Part shown: in pieces, positions 44,342 to 53,306 of the stretch
How positions within the stretch are numbered: the first letter of the stretch is position 1
Layout: each line of letters starts with the position of its first letter
Assembly (NCBI GenBank): GCA_018434685.1
Contig: JAHDOV010000004.1
Location: 284,808 to 348,807, forward strand
From: Deltaproteobacteria bacterium
Lineage (GTDB): Bacteria; Desulfobacterota; Desulfomonilia; UBA1062
Reading direction: 5' to 3'
DNA length: 64,000 bases
Translations under genes and position numbers: made by a program
The notes under the pieces: generated by a model
Seen by the model: only the letters and a program-made list of their open reading frames with translations
Database searches by the model: none
What the model was told of the DNA's origin: nothing

Positions 44342-44954
44342 TGAAGTTTCCTCCTAATATAACCTGAAAGATCCCCGAGATATAATCTGTGGGGTGTTTG
44401 TCGAGAATGCCCAGGAACAGGTTGTCTCCGATTACATGTACCGGCCCCAGTATCATCAATGACATGAGGTCCGGATCATACCGTTGCTCAGCCTTGTTTG
44501 CATCGATGAAAATGTTTTTTAGCTGCTCTATGGTTTCCCTCTGAACATCTTTAAAGGCCTCGAAGATCTGGGATTCGAGATCAGGGATAGGCGAGTAGAA
44601 GATTTCATAGACAAGCCGATGGAAGGCCGGGTTTTCTTCAATCCACGAGAGGTGATACTCAATGAATGACTTCAGCCGGTCCTGCCAGGGGGCCTTCGCA
44701 GCTATAGACGCAGTCATGCCTTTTTTATACAGCCCCACCCCGCGCAGGATCACCTCTGCAAAGAGGTTCTGTTTGCTGGGGAAGAACTGGTAGAGGGTAC
44801 CCACCCCGAACTCGGCCCGTGAGGCGATCTGGGCCATGGTGGCATTGACGTAGCCTTCTGCTTCAAAAATCTCCCGGGCAGCATCGAGGATGGCCTCGCG
44901 GCGCAAGGCGACCTCCCGCTCTTTTCTGCCCGGCAGTTCCGAATTGACGTTCAT
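44334..44954 (-). CDS. TetR-family transcriptional repressor of the efflux operon
   Basis: This 206-residue protein has an N-terminal helix-turn-helix (EAILDAAREIFEAEGYVNATMAQIASRAEFGVGTLYQFFPSK region, about 18-60). Its C-terminal ligand-binding domain is of the AcrR type. It is the first gene of the efflux operon and sits directly behind a palindromic site overlapping the promoter, so it most likely represses itself and the pump until a pump substrate binds. Confidence 0.93.
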   Translation of the reverse strand: MNVNSELPGRKEREVALRREAILDAAREIFEAEGYVNATMAQIASRAEFGVGTLYQFFPSKQNLFAEVILRGVGLYKKGMTASIAAKAPWQDRLKSFIEYHLSWIEENPAFHRLVYEIFYSPIPDLESQIFEAFKDVQRETIEQLKNIFIDANKAEQRYDPDLMSLMILGPVHVIGDNLFLGILDKHPTDYISGIFQVILGGNFSE

Positions 44955-44967
44955 AGCGAGAACCTCA

Positions 44968-45002
44968 ATTCAAAATATGAATGTCTATTCAAAAAAAGTC
45001 AA
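44968..45002 (-). promoter_or_regulatory. tetR-efflux operon promoter with operator half-sites
   Basis: On the minus strand TTGACT (44997-45002) and CATATT (44974-44979) are spaced by 17 bases. Three alternating half-sites overlap the promoter: ATTCA (44968-44972), TGAAT (44978-44982) and ATTCA (44987-44991). They give two inverted repeats that share the middle half-site. This is a good candidate for TetR autoregulation. Confidence 0.72.
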
Positions 45003-45073
45003 GGCCGATCAGGTTTGCTCCGGGAAGAGGGCCGGAGAGTGCCTCTCGTTCAGGAGAACATCGGGTGAGGTGG

Positions 45074-45103
45074 TCGGGTGCGGGGGGATATTCCCGCACC
45101 CGA
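45074..45103 (-). terminator. Hairpin after the DUF1015 gene
   Basis: A perfect 11-bp stem TCGGGTGCGGG/CCCGCACCCGA with an 8-base loop lies three bases beyond the stop of the DUF1015 gene. It has no U-run, yet its position between two operons suggests that it ends transcription. Confidence 0.68.
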
Positions 45104-45106
45104 AGT

Positions 45107-46390
45107 CTACTCCAGTGAGTGAAAGATGAGTCCTGCGGGGATTTTCGGGTAAAAATTCGTAGACTTCTGGGGCATGCGAAGACCTGCCTCGGCGATCTCC
45201 ATGACCTCGTCTATGGTATTGGGATTGAGCAGGAAAGCGATATCCGCTTTTTCTTTTGACACGAGGGTGAGGGCCTCCTCGGCACTGCTCGTATAGATGA
45301 TGCGTTGTCCCGCGAGAGCCGAGGTGATGCCCAGTATGGGTTCCAGGACACATTCGTGCAGCACCGTGACATCGAGCTTCTTGAGCAGCGGATGGGTATG
45401 CCTCGGGATATACCTGTCGATCTCTGAACTCTCGGAAAGCTTCAGGAGATAATACCGCGGAATACCCTTCACGAAGAGCCCGATCGTTCCCCGCCCGCCT
45501 TTCGACAGGGCGGAAAGGAAGCCCTTTCTGTTATCGTAGGGATTCATATTGAAGATTTCCTTGATGCGATACTCCAGGTCCACGAGCCCGACGCCCATAC
45601 TGTCGGTGATCACCCGGTGGGTCGGCAGGATATGGATTCCCTGGTCCTTGTTGATCAGGTACATCTGAATGTAGTCGAAGCTCTGGTTGCCTTCCTTTTT
45701 GCCTGTCGAGGCCCTCATGCGATCCCGGTACGTCCGTGCGGTTTCATAGCGGTGATGTCCGTCGGCAATGAGTATCTTTTTATACTGCATCATCCTGGTG
45801 ATCTGTTCGATCATGTCCTGGTCATCGATGATCCAGAGCCTGTGAGAATCTTCCGGGGTATCGAACTCCACGCTGGGGGCTGCGAGGCTGGGCCGGAGCT
45901 GGGTTTCCACGGTCTTTTTCGGATCCGAATAGATGCCGAAAACCGAGCTGAAGTTCGTGCGCACCTCATTCATGAGGCGCAGGCGATCGAGCTTGGGGCC
46001 TTTCTGCGTGTATTCATGGGGCCTGATCGTCTTCTTGTCTCCCTCGTCAAGACGCACGGAGGCAATGAAGCCCTTCCTCGTGAAGGTGCTGTCCTTCAGT
46101 CTGTAGGTGTGTTCGTGGTAGTACAGGCAGGGATTTGTATCCTCGATGAGGATTCTCTCGTCGAGCCACTGCCTGAAGAAATCCCGTGCCCTCGTGTAGC
46201 GATTGTCATCTTTCGTGTCCTTGGGCAGCTGTTTTCCAAGCACGAGTCTGACTGCATTGTAGGGTGATCGGTTATAGCACTCGTCAAGGGTTTGCTGGCT
46301 GATCGCATCGTAGGGGGGGCATAAGGTATTGCCAAGATTCACTAGTTCAGGGTTGAATCGTATACCCTTAAAAGGCCGTATTCTCGGCAT
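45107..46390 (-). CDS. DUF1015 family protein
   Basis: This 427-residue soluble protein belongs to a widespread family of unknown function. Its N-terminus IRPFKGIRFNPELVNLGNTLCPPYDAIS carries the family hallmark (RPFKG..., PPYD). ILIADGHHRYETA (about 213-225) is also invariant in the family and suggests a metal- or phosphate-binding site. The family is sometimes found near serine-synthesis genes, which are not present here. No enzyme activity is known. Confidence 0.9.
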   Translation of the reverse strand: MPRIRPFKGIRFNPELVNLGNTLCPPYDAISQQTLDECYNRSPYNAVRLVLGKQLPKDTKDDNRYTRARDFFRQWLDERILIEDTNPCLYYHEHTYRLKDSTFTRKGFIASVRLDEGDKKTIRPHEYTQKGPKLDRLRLMNEVRTNFSSVFGIYSDPKKTVETQLRPSLAAPSVEFDTPEDSHRLWIIDDQDMIEQITRMMQYKKILIADGHHRYETARTYRDRMRASTGKKEGNQSFDYIQMYLINKDQGIHILPTHRVITDSMGVGLVDLEYRIKEIFNMNPYDNRKGFLSALSKGGRGTIGLFVKGIPRYYLLKLSESSEIDRYIPRHTHPLLKKLDVTVLHECVLEPILGITSALAGQRIIYTSSAEEALTLVSKEKADIAFLLNPNTIDEVMEIAEAGLRMPQKSTNFYPKIPAGLIFHSLE

Positions 46391-46643
46391 TTACCGGCTC
46401 CTTTCTTGCTGGTCGTATTCCATTATTGCACAAAAGCTGGTGTATATATGGATTGATTTAAAAATACAACAGCATTTTCAAGCATGGTGCAAATACCGTT
46501 AAAAATGTCTCCGGAGAGAAGTATTGTTCGCGGAATCAGTCCGCAAATCCGCCAGGATCCCCCGGGCCTCGGACTTATGGTGCCCAGATGGTTTTCTGCT
46601 CGATGCCGTGAGCATGGGGGTACCTGCCATATGGGTGAGCGGA

Positions 46644-47267
46644 TTATCCCCTGAACCTCTTGACGAGATCACGGAGGATCCTCAAGGCCTTCGTGGGAAG
46701 CCACCAGGAGCTCAGGGTATTGCCCAGCGCCAGGAGGTGCGCCTCTTCTTCCGTGATGAGCGATGGGGCAAGTCTCTGCTTGACCTTGGCATATCCCATC
46801 CAGTCGATGGGTGAGAAAAGCCGTACGAGTGAGGGTGAAAAAGGGATGTAGATGCTCGATGCGAAGTCGATGATATAGGGTTTGCCCGTGTCATCAATAC
46901 CGTAATTTCTCCGGTTGCGTAAATCGAGATGGATCACACCCCGGGAGTGCATATCCCTGATCAGTTGTTCCAGATCGTGAAAATATTCTTTGCCCGGGGA
47001 CTGGCTGGTCTCCCTGAGGTTCTGACCGCCCATGAAGCGGGTAATGAGCGTGTACCGGTCGCTCGAGGGCATGAGTTCGGGTATTCCGTGTATGCCCTGG
47101 AGTTTCGAATAGATGTACCGTTCCCAGCAGACGAGCAGGCTCCCCGCGGTACGAACCGGAGCTCCCCGTCTCTTGTAGGTCTTCTCTACGAAACGGGTGC
47201 CGCCCAGGGAGGCCATGGTGACATCCGGTCCGTAGGCGCGTCTTTTCTTCAGAGCATGTTCCATCAT
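46644..47267 (-). CDS. Protein-kinase-fold (lipopolysaccharide kinase/RIO-like) protein
   Basis: This is a 207-residue small kinase-fold protein. The catalytic loop HLDLRNRRNYGIDD (HxDxRxxN, near 117-130) and the metal-binding IIDFAS (DFx, near 135-140) match the InaA/RfaP/Kdo-kinase group of LPS kinases. A nucleotide-binding Lys is likely in RFVEKTYKRRG (25-35). The substrate may be a lipid or sugar; this is not settled. A second Met starts one residue later. It is followed by a 253-base gap before the DUF1015 gene. Confidence 0.78.
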   Translation of the reverse strand: MMEHALKKRRAYGPDVTMASLGGTRFVEKTYKRRGAPVRTAGSLLVCWERYIYSKLQGIHGIPELMPSSDRYTLITRFMGGQNLRETSQSPGKEYFHDLEQLIRDMHSRGVIHLDLRNRRNYGIDDTGKPYIIDFASSIYIPFSPSLVRLFSPIDWMGYAKVKQRLAPSLITEEEAHLLALGNTLSSWWLPTKALRILRDLVKRFRG

Positions 47268-47302
47268 GTCTCGGTCAAGAGTATTTTATTCCGGGAGCGC
47301 AG

Positions 47303-47761
47303 CTACTTGCTCCCGGGCGATTCGTCAATCTTAAACAGTGAAAAGGGCAGCGGGGCCTTGGTCCCCTCTATCACCGCCATACCGTCGATGTGATTTCCGT
47401 CGGCGTTCATCACGCCGACCATGTGCGCCTTTAGATTGTCAATGTTCACCGAGCCGGTGTTATCGATGGATATGGTAAGATCGTCGGCAATGGTCCTGTC
47501 TCCCGATACGGCAAGGCCATGCGCATCGATGCTGATATCGACGGATCTGGTCTCGCTGGGATAGTGGAGAAAGAGTATCCAGTTGCCGATCAGAGTTTTC
47601 TCTCGAGGGCCTTGTTGTGCCGGTTCGGTTATCTGGGCGGTCTTGTCTGCCTTCGCGCCTGATCCGTTTTCCTGGGCTGTGAAAAGAAGACCCTTTCCGA
47701 AGTGCACCAGGGGCACGGCAAGGAAAAGAATAGTCAATGCTGGTATAGTGAATTTTTTCAT
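47303..47761 (-). CDS. Small secreted protein of unknown function
   Basis: This 152-residue protein has an N-terminal hydrophobic segment (about 5-20) that could be a signal peptide or anchor. A low-complexity Gln/Ala/Lys-rich linker follows, then a mainly beta-structured region (WILFLHYPSETRSVDISIDAHG and following). No family was recognised. It is transcribed on the same strand as the kinase-like gene, 35 bases upstream, and divergently from RNase R. Confidence 0.6.
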   Translation of the reverse strand: MKKFTIPALTILFLAVPLVHFGKGLLFTAQENGSGAKADKTAQITEPAQQGPREKTLIGNWILFLHYPSETRSVDISIDAHGLAVSGDRTIADDLTISIDNTGSVNIDNLKAHMVGVMNADGNHIDGMAVIEGTKAPLPFSLFKIDESPGSK

Positions 47762-47878
47762 GTCTCAAACACTGTTCGTGACCCATGGCACCGGTTATAT
47801 TTGTTGTAGTATGCTCTATCATTGCAGTGTCAAATATGCAATGATCGGATTTTCTTTGGTGAAGGCAGGGTAGAACCC

Positions 47879-49828
47879 ATGAAGATAACCGGTAAGGTAC
47901 GTTGGAATCCCAAGGGGTTTGCCTTTGTGGAGTGCACCGATGGCCGTGGGGAGGATGTCTTTATCCCCGCTGACGGCCTGGGTGGGGCAATGGACGGCGA
48001 CATCGTGGAGGTCTGGGCGCATAAAGATCCCAAAGGCCCGCGCGGCGACGTGCTCTCAATAGTCCAACGGATGCGTCCGTCCATAAGCGGCAGGTACCGG
48101 ACCATGAAAAAATGGGGTATTCTTGAGCCGTTCGATCCGTTTCCCTATACCATCGTTATCCCGTACGGACGTCAGGCAGATGCACGCAATGGGGACGTGG
48201 TTGTAGCCAGCATAGATCTCCCACAGAAGATTAAAAGAACCAAGACCGTAACCGGCGGCATAGAACGCCGCCTCGATATCCCCGAGGATATCGGCGATGA
48301 TCTGCGGTTGATTGCGCTCAGGCACGGGATCCCGTGGCGATTTTCCAAAGAGGTGGAAAAAGAGGCGGACAAGGTCTCCCGGATCGATATCTCCGCAGAA
48401 CTCAAGGTGCGAAGGGACCTGAGGGAACGGACCCTCTTTACCATAGACGGCGTAACGGCAAAGGACTTCGATGATGCCGTGGGCATCGAGCGCCTGGGAG
48501 ACGGCACCTATGTCATCACGGTTGCCATCGCCGATGTTGCCCATGTGGTACACAAAGGCTCGCATCTGGACCGGGAGGCCCTGAACCGATCGTTCAGCGT
48601 ATATTTTCCCGAGGCGGCCATCCCCATGCTCCCCGAGGTTCTCTCGAACGGGGTAATGAGCCTGCAGCCCCATGCCGAGAGGCTCGCCCTGGTGGCCGAG
48701 ATGCACCTCGGTCCCCGGGGCAGGACCATCGGATACGACTGCTATGAGGCTGTTATCTGCTCGCACGCCCGGCTCACCTATGATGAGGTGAACCTGTTCC
48801 TCAATGACCGGCAGCAGACATCCCTGATCACCGGGGAGATTGCAGAGGGGCTCGTGATGCTCAACACCATGGCAGGGCAGCTCTATAAGAGGCGGCGGGA
48901 AAAAGGCTGCCTTGATTTCGAGATCGCGGAGATCGGGATCTCCCTCGACCGTGCAGGGGATGTAGACAAGATTTACCGAATGCCCCGGGGGCCGGCAGAG
49001 AGACTCATCGAGGAGTTCATGCTCTGCGCGAATCATACGGTGTGCCGGTTTCTCGAGGACCATGCCATGCCGGTCCTCTACCGTATTCACGAAAAGCCCA
49101 GGCCGGACGATCTCATGGCCTTTGCCCGGACCCTGAGCGATATCGCCATGGATGAAGACGTGGTTTCCGAGCTCACCAGTGCAATCCATACCGGCAAAGA
49201 TCTCCCCCGGGTGCTGCAGAAGATCACCGGGCTCTATCATGGCAGCCATCTTGAAGGGTTTGTCAATCAGCACATCCTCAGATCCCTCATGCGGGCCCGC
49301 TATGCGCATGAGGATCTCGGACACTTCGGCCTTGGGACACGGGGGTATCTGCATTTCACCTCGCCCATCCGGCGATATCCCGATATTATTATCCACCGGC
49401 TGGTGAAGACGGTCCTCAGATCAGGAGGCGTGTCGCAAAAAGATCATGGAAGGCTCCTGCGCTACCTGAAGTATATCGGTCCGGATGTCTCGACCAGGGA
49501 ACAGAAAACCAATGAGGCCATGTACGAGGTTATCAAGCTCAAGACCGCTGCCTACATGATGAGACACGTGGGTGAAGAGTTTGACGGGGTGGTGACGAGC
49601 ATCCTGTCCTTCGGCATGTTTGTGGAGATCTTCGAACCGCCGGTCGACGGTCTCGTCGGTCTTTCAGACATGGGCAGTGCCCGGATCACCGAGGGCAGGA
49701 GCATCAAGATGAGAAAACGGGTCATCTCCATCGGAGATACCGTACGCGTGAGGCTGGTCCGGGTGGACCACATCAAAGGGTATCTGGACTTCAATCTGGT
49801 GAAGGCACAGGGGGATGTTTCTGTTTGA
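47879..49828 (+). CDS. rnr: Ribonuclease R (RNase II family exoribonuclease)
   Basis: This 649-residue 3'-5' exoribonuclease degrades structured RNA. The order is an N-terminal cold-shock region (VRWNPKGFAFVECTDG), a second OB fold, the RNB catalytic domain with IDGVTAKDFDDAV (catalytic acidic residues) and FTSPIRRYPDIIIHRLV, and a C-terminal S1 domain (DGVVTSILSFGMFVEI). The ATG at 47879 follows a GGCAGGG ribosome-binding site; an upstream TTG-initiated extension is unlikely. It is shorter than E. coli RNase R and lacks the Lys-rich tail. Its 3' end overlaps that of livF on the other strand by 38 bases. Confidence 0.94.
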   Translation: MKITGKVRWNPKGFAFVECTDGRGEDVFIPADGLGGAMDGDIVEVWAHKDPKGPRGDVLSIVQRMRPSISGRYRTMKKWGILEPFDPFPYTIVIPYGRQADARNGDVVVASIDLPQKIKRTKTVTGGIERRLDIPEDIGDDLRLIALRHGIPWRFSKEVEKEADKVSRIDISAELKVRRDLRERTLFTIDGVTAKDFDDAVGIERLGDGTYVITVAIADVAHVVHKGSHLDREALNRSFSVYFPEAAIPMLPEVLSNGVMSLQPHAERLALVAEMHLGPRGRTIGYDCYEAVICSHARLTYDEVNLFLNDRQQTSLITGEIAEGLVMLNTMAGQLYKRRREKGCLDFEIAEIGISLDRAGDVDKIYRMPRGPAERLIEEFMLCANHTVCRFLEDHAMPVLYRIHEKPRPDDLMAFARTLSDIAMDEDVVSELTSAIHTGKDLPRVLQKITGLYHGSHLEGFVNQHILRSLMRARYAHEDLGHFGLGTRGYLHFTSPIRRYPDIIIHRLVKTVLRSGGVSQKDHGRLLRYLKYIGPDVSTREQKTNEAMYEVIKLKTAAYMMRHVGEEFDGVVTSILSFGMFVEIFEPPVDGLVGLSDMGSARITEGRSIKMRKRVISIGDTVRVRLVRVDHIKGYLDFNLVKAQGDVSV

Positions 49829-50549
49829 GGGCAGAACCTCCCAGATATGCCTCCTGCACCTTCGGGTCCGACTTCAGCTCCGCCGAGGAACCGGCTGTGC
49901 TGATCGTGCCGTTTTCCAGGACATAGCCCCGCCGGGCAACGCCCAGGGCCTTATGGGCATTCTGTTCCACGAGCAGGATGGATGTGCCCTGCTGATTGAT
50001 TTCGCGGATGATGTCGAAGATCTGTTTCACCAGGATGGGTGCCAGTCCGAGGGAGGGTTCGTCCAGCAGCAGGATCCTCGGGGAGCTCATGAGGGCCCTG
50101 CCGATGGCGAGCATCTGCTGCTCACCGCCCGAGAGGGTGCCGGCCAGCTGCCGGTTTCGCTCTTTGAGGATCGGAAAGAGGGTGAACACCCGTTCCTTGG
50201 CCTCGAGAACCTCTCTTTTCCGGCTGCGCCTGGTATAGGCCCCGAGGTTCAGGTTTTCGTCCACGGTCAGTGTCGGGAATACCCTGCGGCCTTCAGGGGA
50301 GAGGGATATGCCCCTGACCACAATCTCATATGCCGGTTTTTTGTTGAGGACCTCTCCGCCGAAGGTAATGGAACCCTTCCGGATGGGCACGAGACCGGAT
50401 ATGGCCTCCATGAGGGTCGATTTCCCGGCCCCGTTGGCACCGAGGACCGTGACAATCTCTCCCTCCTCAAGGGTCAGGCTTACGCCCTTGAGGGCCTGGA
50501 TTGCTCCATAGGCAATGTGGAGGTTTTCAATGTTCAACAGTGGCGGCAT
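49791..50549 (-). CDS. livF: Branched-chain amino acid ABC transporter ATP-binding protein
   Basis: This 252-residue second ATPase of the Liv importer has Walker A GANGAGKS, signature LSGGEQQM and Walker B ILLLDEPSLGL. The family end motif YVLENGTI is present. I chose the ATG at 50549, inside the livG end; an in-frame ATG at 50570 is an alternative. It is the last gene of the livKHMGF operon. Confidence 0.94.
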   Translation of the reverse strand: MPPLLNIENLHIAYGAIQALKGVSLTLEEGEIVTVLGANGAGKSTLMEAISGLVPIRKGSITFGGEVLNKKPAYEIVVRGISLSPEGRRVFPTLTVDENLNLGAYTRRSRKREVLEAKERVFTLFPILKERNRQLAGTLSGGEQQMLAIGRALMSSPRILLLDEPSLGLAPILVKQIFDIIREINQQGTSILLVEQNAHKALGVARRGYVLENGTISTAGSSAELKSDPKVQEAYLGGSALKQKHPPVPSPD

Positions 50550-51360
50550 ATGCAGCTTCTTCCTCTTCATCGTCCTTGCCGAGGTATGCCTCGATGACGC
50601 GCTGGTTGGTGTAGATCTCTTCAGGACGGCCTTCGGCGATCTTTCTCCCCTCGTCCATGACCACTACCCAGTCCGATATGCCCATGACCACGTTCATGTC
50701 GTGCTCTATGAGGAGGATCGTGACATCGTCCGTCTCGATGAGTCCGGTGAGAAATTCCATGAGATTCTCTGTCTCGCGCGGATTCAAGCCGCTGCTCGGC
50801 TCATCGAGGACGAGCAGATCAGGGTCTGAAGCAAGTGCCCGGGCGATCTCCAGCATGCGTTGCGATCCGTAGGCGATATTCTTGGCAAGGTCGTCGTGGA
50901 ATTTCCAGAGCTTGACCTGATGGAGGCGCGAGGCCGCGACTTCCTGAATGCGCGTTTCCTCCCTCCGCTGGCCGGATGTCCTGAAAATGGAGGAGAAGAG
51001 GCCGGCCTTCCCCCTGCAGTGCTGGCCGGCCATGATATTCTCAAGGCAGGTCATATCCGGAAACAGGCGGATATTCTGAAAGGTCCGGGCAACGCCATAG
51101 GAAACAATCTGGTGGGGCTTGTGTCCGGTAATGTCGCGGCCGTTGAAGAACACGTTTCCCACTTCCGGCTTATAGATGCCGCTGACCACATTGAAGACGG
51201 TTGTCTTGCCAGCGCCGTTCGGGCCGATAAGGCTCAGGATCTCACCCTTATGGACCCTCAGGTCGACATGGTTGACCGCGGTGAGACCACCGAAGATCTT
51301 GGTGAGTCGCTTCGTCTCCAGGACGATGTCTGCCTGCGAGCGTGCCTTCGGATCAGCCAT
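50527..51360 (-). CDS. livG: Branched-chain amino acid ABC transporter ATP-binding protein
   Basis: This 277-residue first ATPase of the Liv system has Walker A GPNGAGKTT and Walker B DLLVLDEPSSGLNP. The segment RTFQNIRLFPDMTCLENIM is typical of LivG. The usual signature LSGGQ is absent: the aligned region reads NIAYGSQRMLEIARAL, where LivG proteins usually have LPYGxQR, so this is normal for the subfamily. The ATG at 51360 overlaps livM by 8 bases. Heterodimer with LivF expected. Confidence 0.94.
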   Translation of the reverse strand: MADPKARSQADIVLETKRLTKIFGGLTAVNHVDLRVHKGEILSLIGPNGAGKTTVFNVVSGIYKPEVGNVFFNGRDITGHKPHQIVSYGVARTFQNIRLFPDMTCLENIMAGQHCRGKAGLFSSIFRTSGQRREETRIQEVAASRLHQVKLWKFHDDLAKNIAYGSQRMLEIARALASDPDLLVLDEPSSGLNPRETENLMEFLTGLIETDDVTILLIEHDMNVVMGISDWVVVMDEGRKIAEGRPEEIYTNQRVIEAYLGKDDEEEEAAYAATVEH

Positions 51361-52354
51361 CGTCTCTCCCGGGTGCCCCGAGGATGGAGCGGAATTCCAC
51401 GGCACCGCGTTTGCGCGGCCAGAAACCGCCGGGACGGAACATCATCATGAGCATCATTGCCGAGCCGAACACGAGCATCCGGTACATGGCAAACGGCCTG
51501 AATATCTCGGGGAACAGGCTGATGAAGGCGGCTCCGATGAGCACCCCGGGGATGGAGCCCATGCCGCCGATGAGAACGATGCAGAACATCAGGCACGATT
51601 CCCAGAAGGTGAAACTCTCCGGAGAGACACACATGAGCTTGCTCGCATAGACGTTTCCGGCAACACCTGCCAGGGCTGCCCCAAGAACAAAGGCGAGCAG
51701 TTTATAGTTTTTGACATCCACCCCGTTTGCACTGGCGGCTGTTTCATCCTCTCGAATATAGTTCCATGCCCGCCCTATGCGGGAGTTCTGGAGCCTGATC
51801 AGGCCGAGAATGCTCAAGGCCACGATGATCCAGATGAGATAGTAGAACTCTATGGAAGAATCTATGAAAAGACCCCCTCCCAGGGAGGGGAAGTCGATGC
51901 CGAAGACCCCGTTGGGTCCGCCGGTGAGATCGAAGGGATTATTGATGAGTGCGAGCCTGACGATCTCGCCCATCCCGAGGGTTACGATGAGCAGGTAGTC
52001 CCCCTGGAGATGAATGACCGGGGAACAGACGATGTAGGCAAAGAGGGCAGCTGCAAGTGCGCTTATGGGCAGCAGGACCAGGATGGGGATGCCGAATTTT
52101 GTATTCAGGATGGCCGTGGTATAGGCTCCGATGGCATAAAACCCGGCATGTCCCAGATCGAAGAGTCCGACCTCGCCCAGGACGATGTTGAGGCTCAAGC
52201 CCAGCAGGGCATAGATACCGAAGAAAAAGGCGATATCGATAAAATAGTCGCTGGCAAAAAACGGGTATGCCATGAAGGCGCCTATTACAATGAGTATCTG
52301 CGCACGTTGCGATGTAGCGATGCTCTTTATGCCGGAGGGCTTTATGCTTTCCAT
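51353..52354 (-). CDS. livM: Branched-chain amino acid ABC transporter permease
   Basis: This 333-residue inner-membrane permease has about ten hydrophobic helices and the family motif GEVGLFDLGHAGFYAIGAY (near 60-78). Another typical stretch is LIRLQNSRIGRAWNYIREDETAASANG, which contains the EAA-like coupling region for the ATPases. It pairs with LivH. The gene starts four bases before the livH stop region and overlaps livG by 8 bases. Confidence 0.94.
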   Translation of the reverse strand: MESIKPSGIKSIATSQRAQILIVIGAFMAYPFFASDYFIDIAFFFGIYALLGLSLNIVLGEVGLFDLGHAGFYAIGAYTTAILNTKFGIPILVLLPISALAAALFAYIVCSPVIHLQGDYLLIVTLGMGEIVRLALINNPFDLTGGPNGVFGIDFPSLGGGLFIDSSIEFYYLIWIIVALSILGLIRLQNSRIGRAWNYIREDETAASANGVDVKNYKLLAFVLGAALAGVAGNVYASKLMCVSPESFTFWESCLMFCIVLIGGMGSIPGVLIGAAFISLFPEIFRPFAMYRMLVFGSAMMLMMMFRPGGFWPRKRGAVEFRSILGAPGRDDG

Positions 52355-52358
52355 AGGT

Positions 52359-53270
52359 CTATACTTTTTCGGCCAGTTTCTCGCCCAGGATGCCGGTGGG
52401 ACGGAAGATGAGCACCAGGATCAGGATCAAGAAGACGAAGACATCCTTCCATGCTGCCGAGATATAGGCCGCGCCGAGCATCTCCAGCACACCCAGGATG
52501 AGCCCCCCGAGCATTGCGCCCGGGATGTTGCCGATGCCGCCCAGGACGCTTGCCGTAAAGGCCTTCAGCCCGTAGTTCCACCCCATGGTGAAGCTGATCT
52601 GCCGGTAGTACATACCCACCATAATTCCCGTCATGGCACCCAGCGCGGGTCCGAGGGTGAAGACAAAGAAGATGACCTTGTTTATGTTGATCCCCATGAG
52701 CGAGGCAGTATCGCGGTCAAGGGCGGTTGCCCTGATTGCCGCTCCGAACGTGGTCTTTTGAACGATGAAATAGAGTGATCCCATGAGGATGAACGACATC
52801 AGGAGAATGAGTATCTGGAGCAGGGTGATGTGAATGTCACCCAATTGGAGGTGAACATTGGGGATGAGTTTTGACGGATACGCCTGAAAACGGGGACCCC
52901 AGATGACCATGATGGTGTTCTGCAGGAATATGGAGGCACCGAGGGCCGAGACCACCGCAGGAAGCCGGCCGGCAGGGTACACCGGACGGTATGCCAGACG
53001 TTCCACGATAAGGCCTACGGCGGCGAGGCTGACTGCAGCCACGGTCATGGCCACGATCAGCCCGCCCCACAGGCCGAAATGACTGGTAATCAATGCAGAA
53101 CCGAAGACGAGCACGGTATACCCCAGGTAGGAACCCAGGGTGAAAAAGTCCCCATGGGCGAAATTGATCAGTTTCAATACGCCATAGACCATGGAATACC
53201 CAAGGGCTATGAGGGCGTAAAAAGAGCCGATCGTGAGCCCGTTGATAAGTTGTTCAAGAATTACGTGCAT
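52359..53270 (-). CDS. livH: Branched-chain amino acid ABC transporter permease
   Basis: This 303-residue permease, the partner of LivM, has about eight helices. The N-terminus LEQLINGLTIGSFYALIALGY is the LivH signature. The coupling stretch TTFGAAIRATALDRDTASLMGIN is present. It follows the binding-protein gene with a 36-base gap and precedes livM by four bases. Confidence 0.94.
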   Translation of the reverse strand: MHVILEQLINGLTIGSFYALIALGYSMVYGVLKLINFAHGDFFTLGSYLGYTVLVFGSALITSHFGLWGGLIVAMTVAAVSLAAVGLIVERLAYRPVYPAGRLPAVVSALGASIFLQNTIMVIWGPRFQAYPSKLIPNVHLQLGDIHITLLQILILLMSFILMGSLYFIVQKTTFGAAIRATALDRDTASLMGININKVIFFVFTLGPALGAMTGIMVGMYYRQISFTMGWNYGLKAFTASVLGGIGNIPGAMLGGLILGVLEMLGAAYISAAWKDVFVFLILILVLIFRPTGILGEKLAEKV

Positions 53271-53306
53271 GCGTCCTCGTGCTGTTCTATCGTCTCATAT
53301 CGGAGA

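Noticed and set aside
48056..49396. Open frame of 446 codons antisense to rnr
   Set aside because: Fully opposite the RNase R catalytic domain; no motif of its own.
51176..52411. Open frame of 411 codons antisense to livG and livM
   Set aside because: Fully opposite two conserved liv genes and has no motif.
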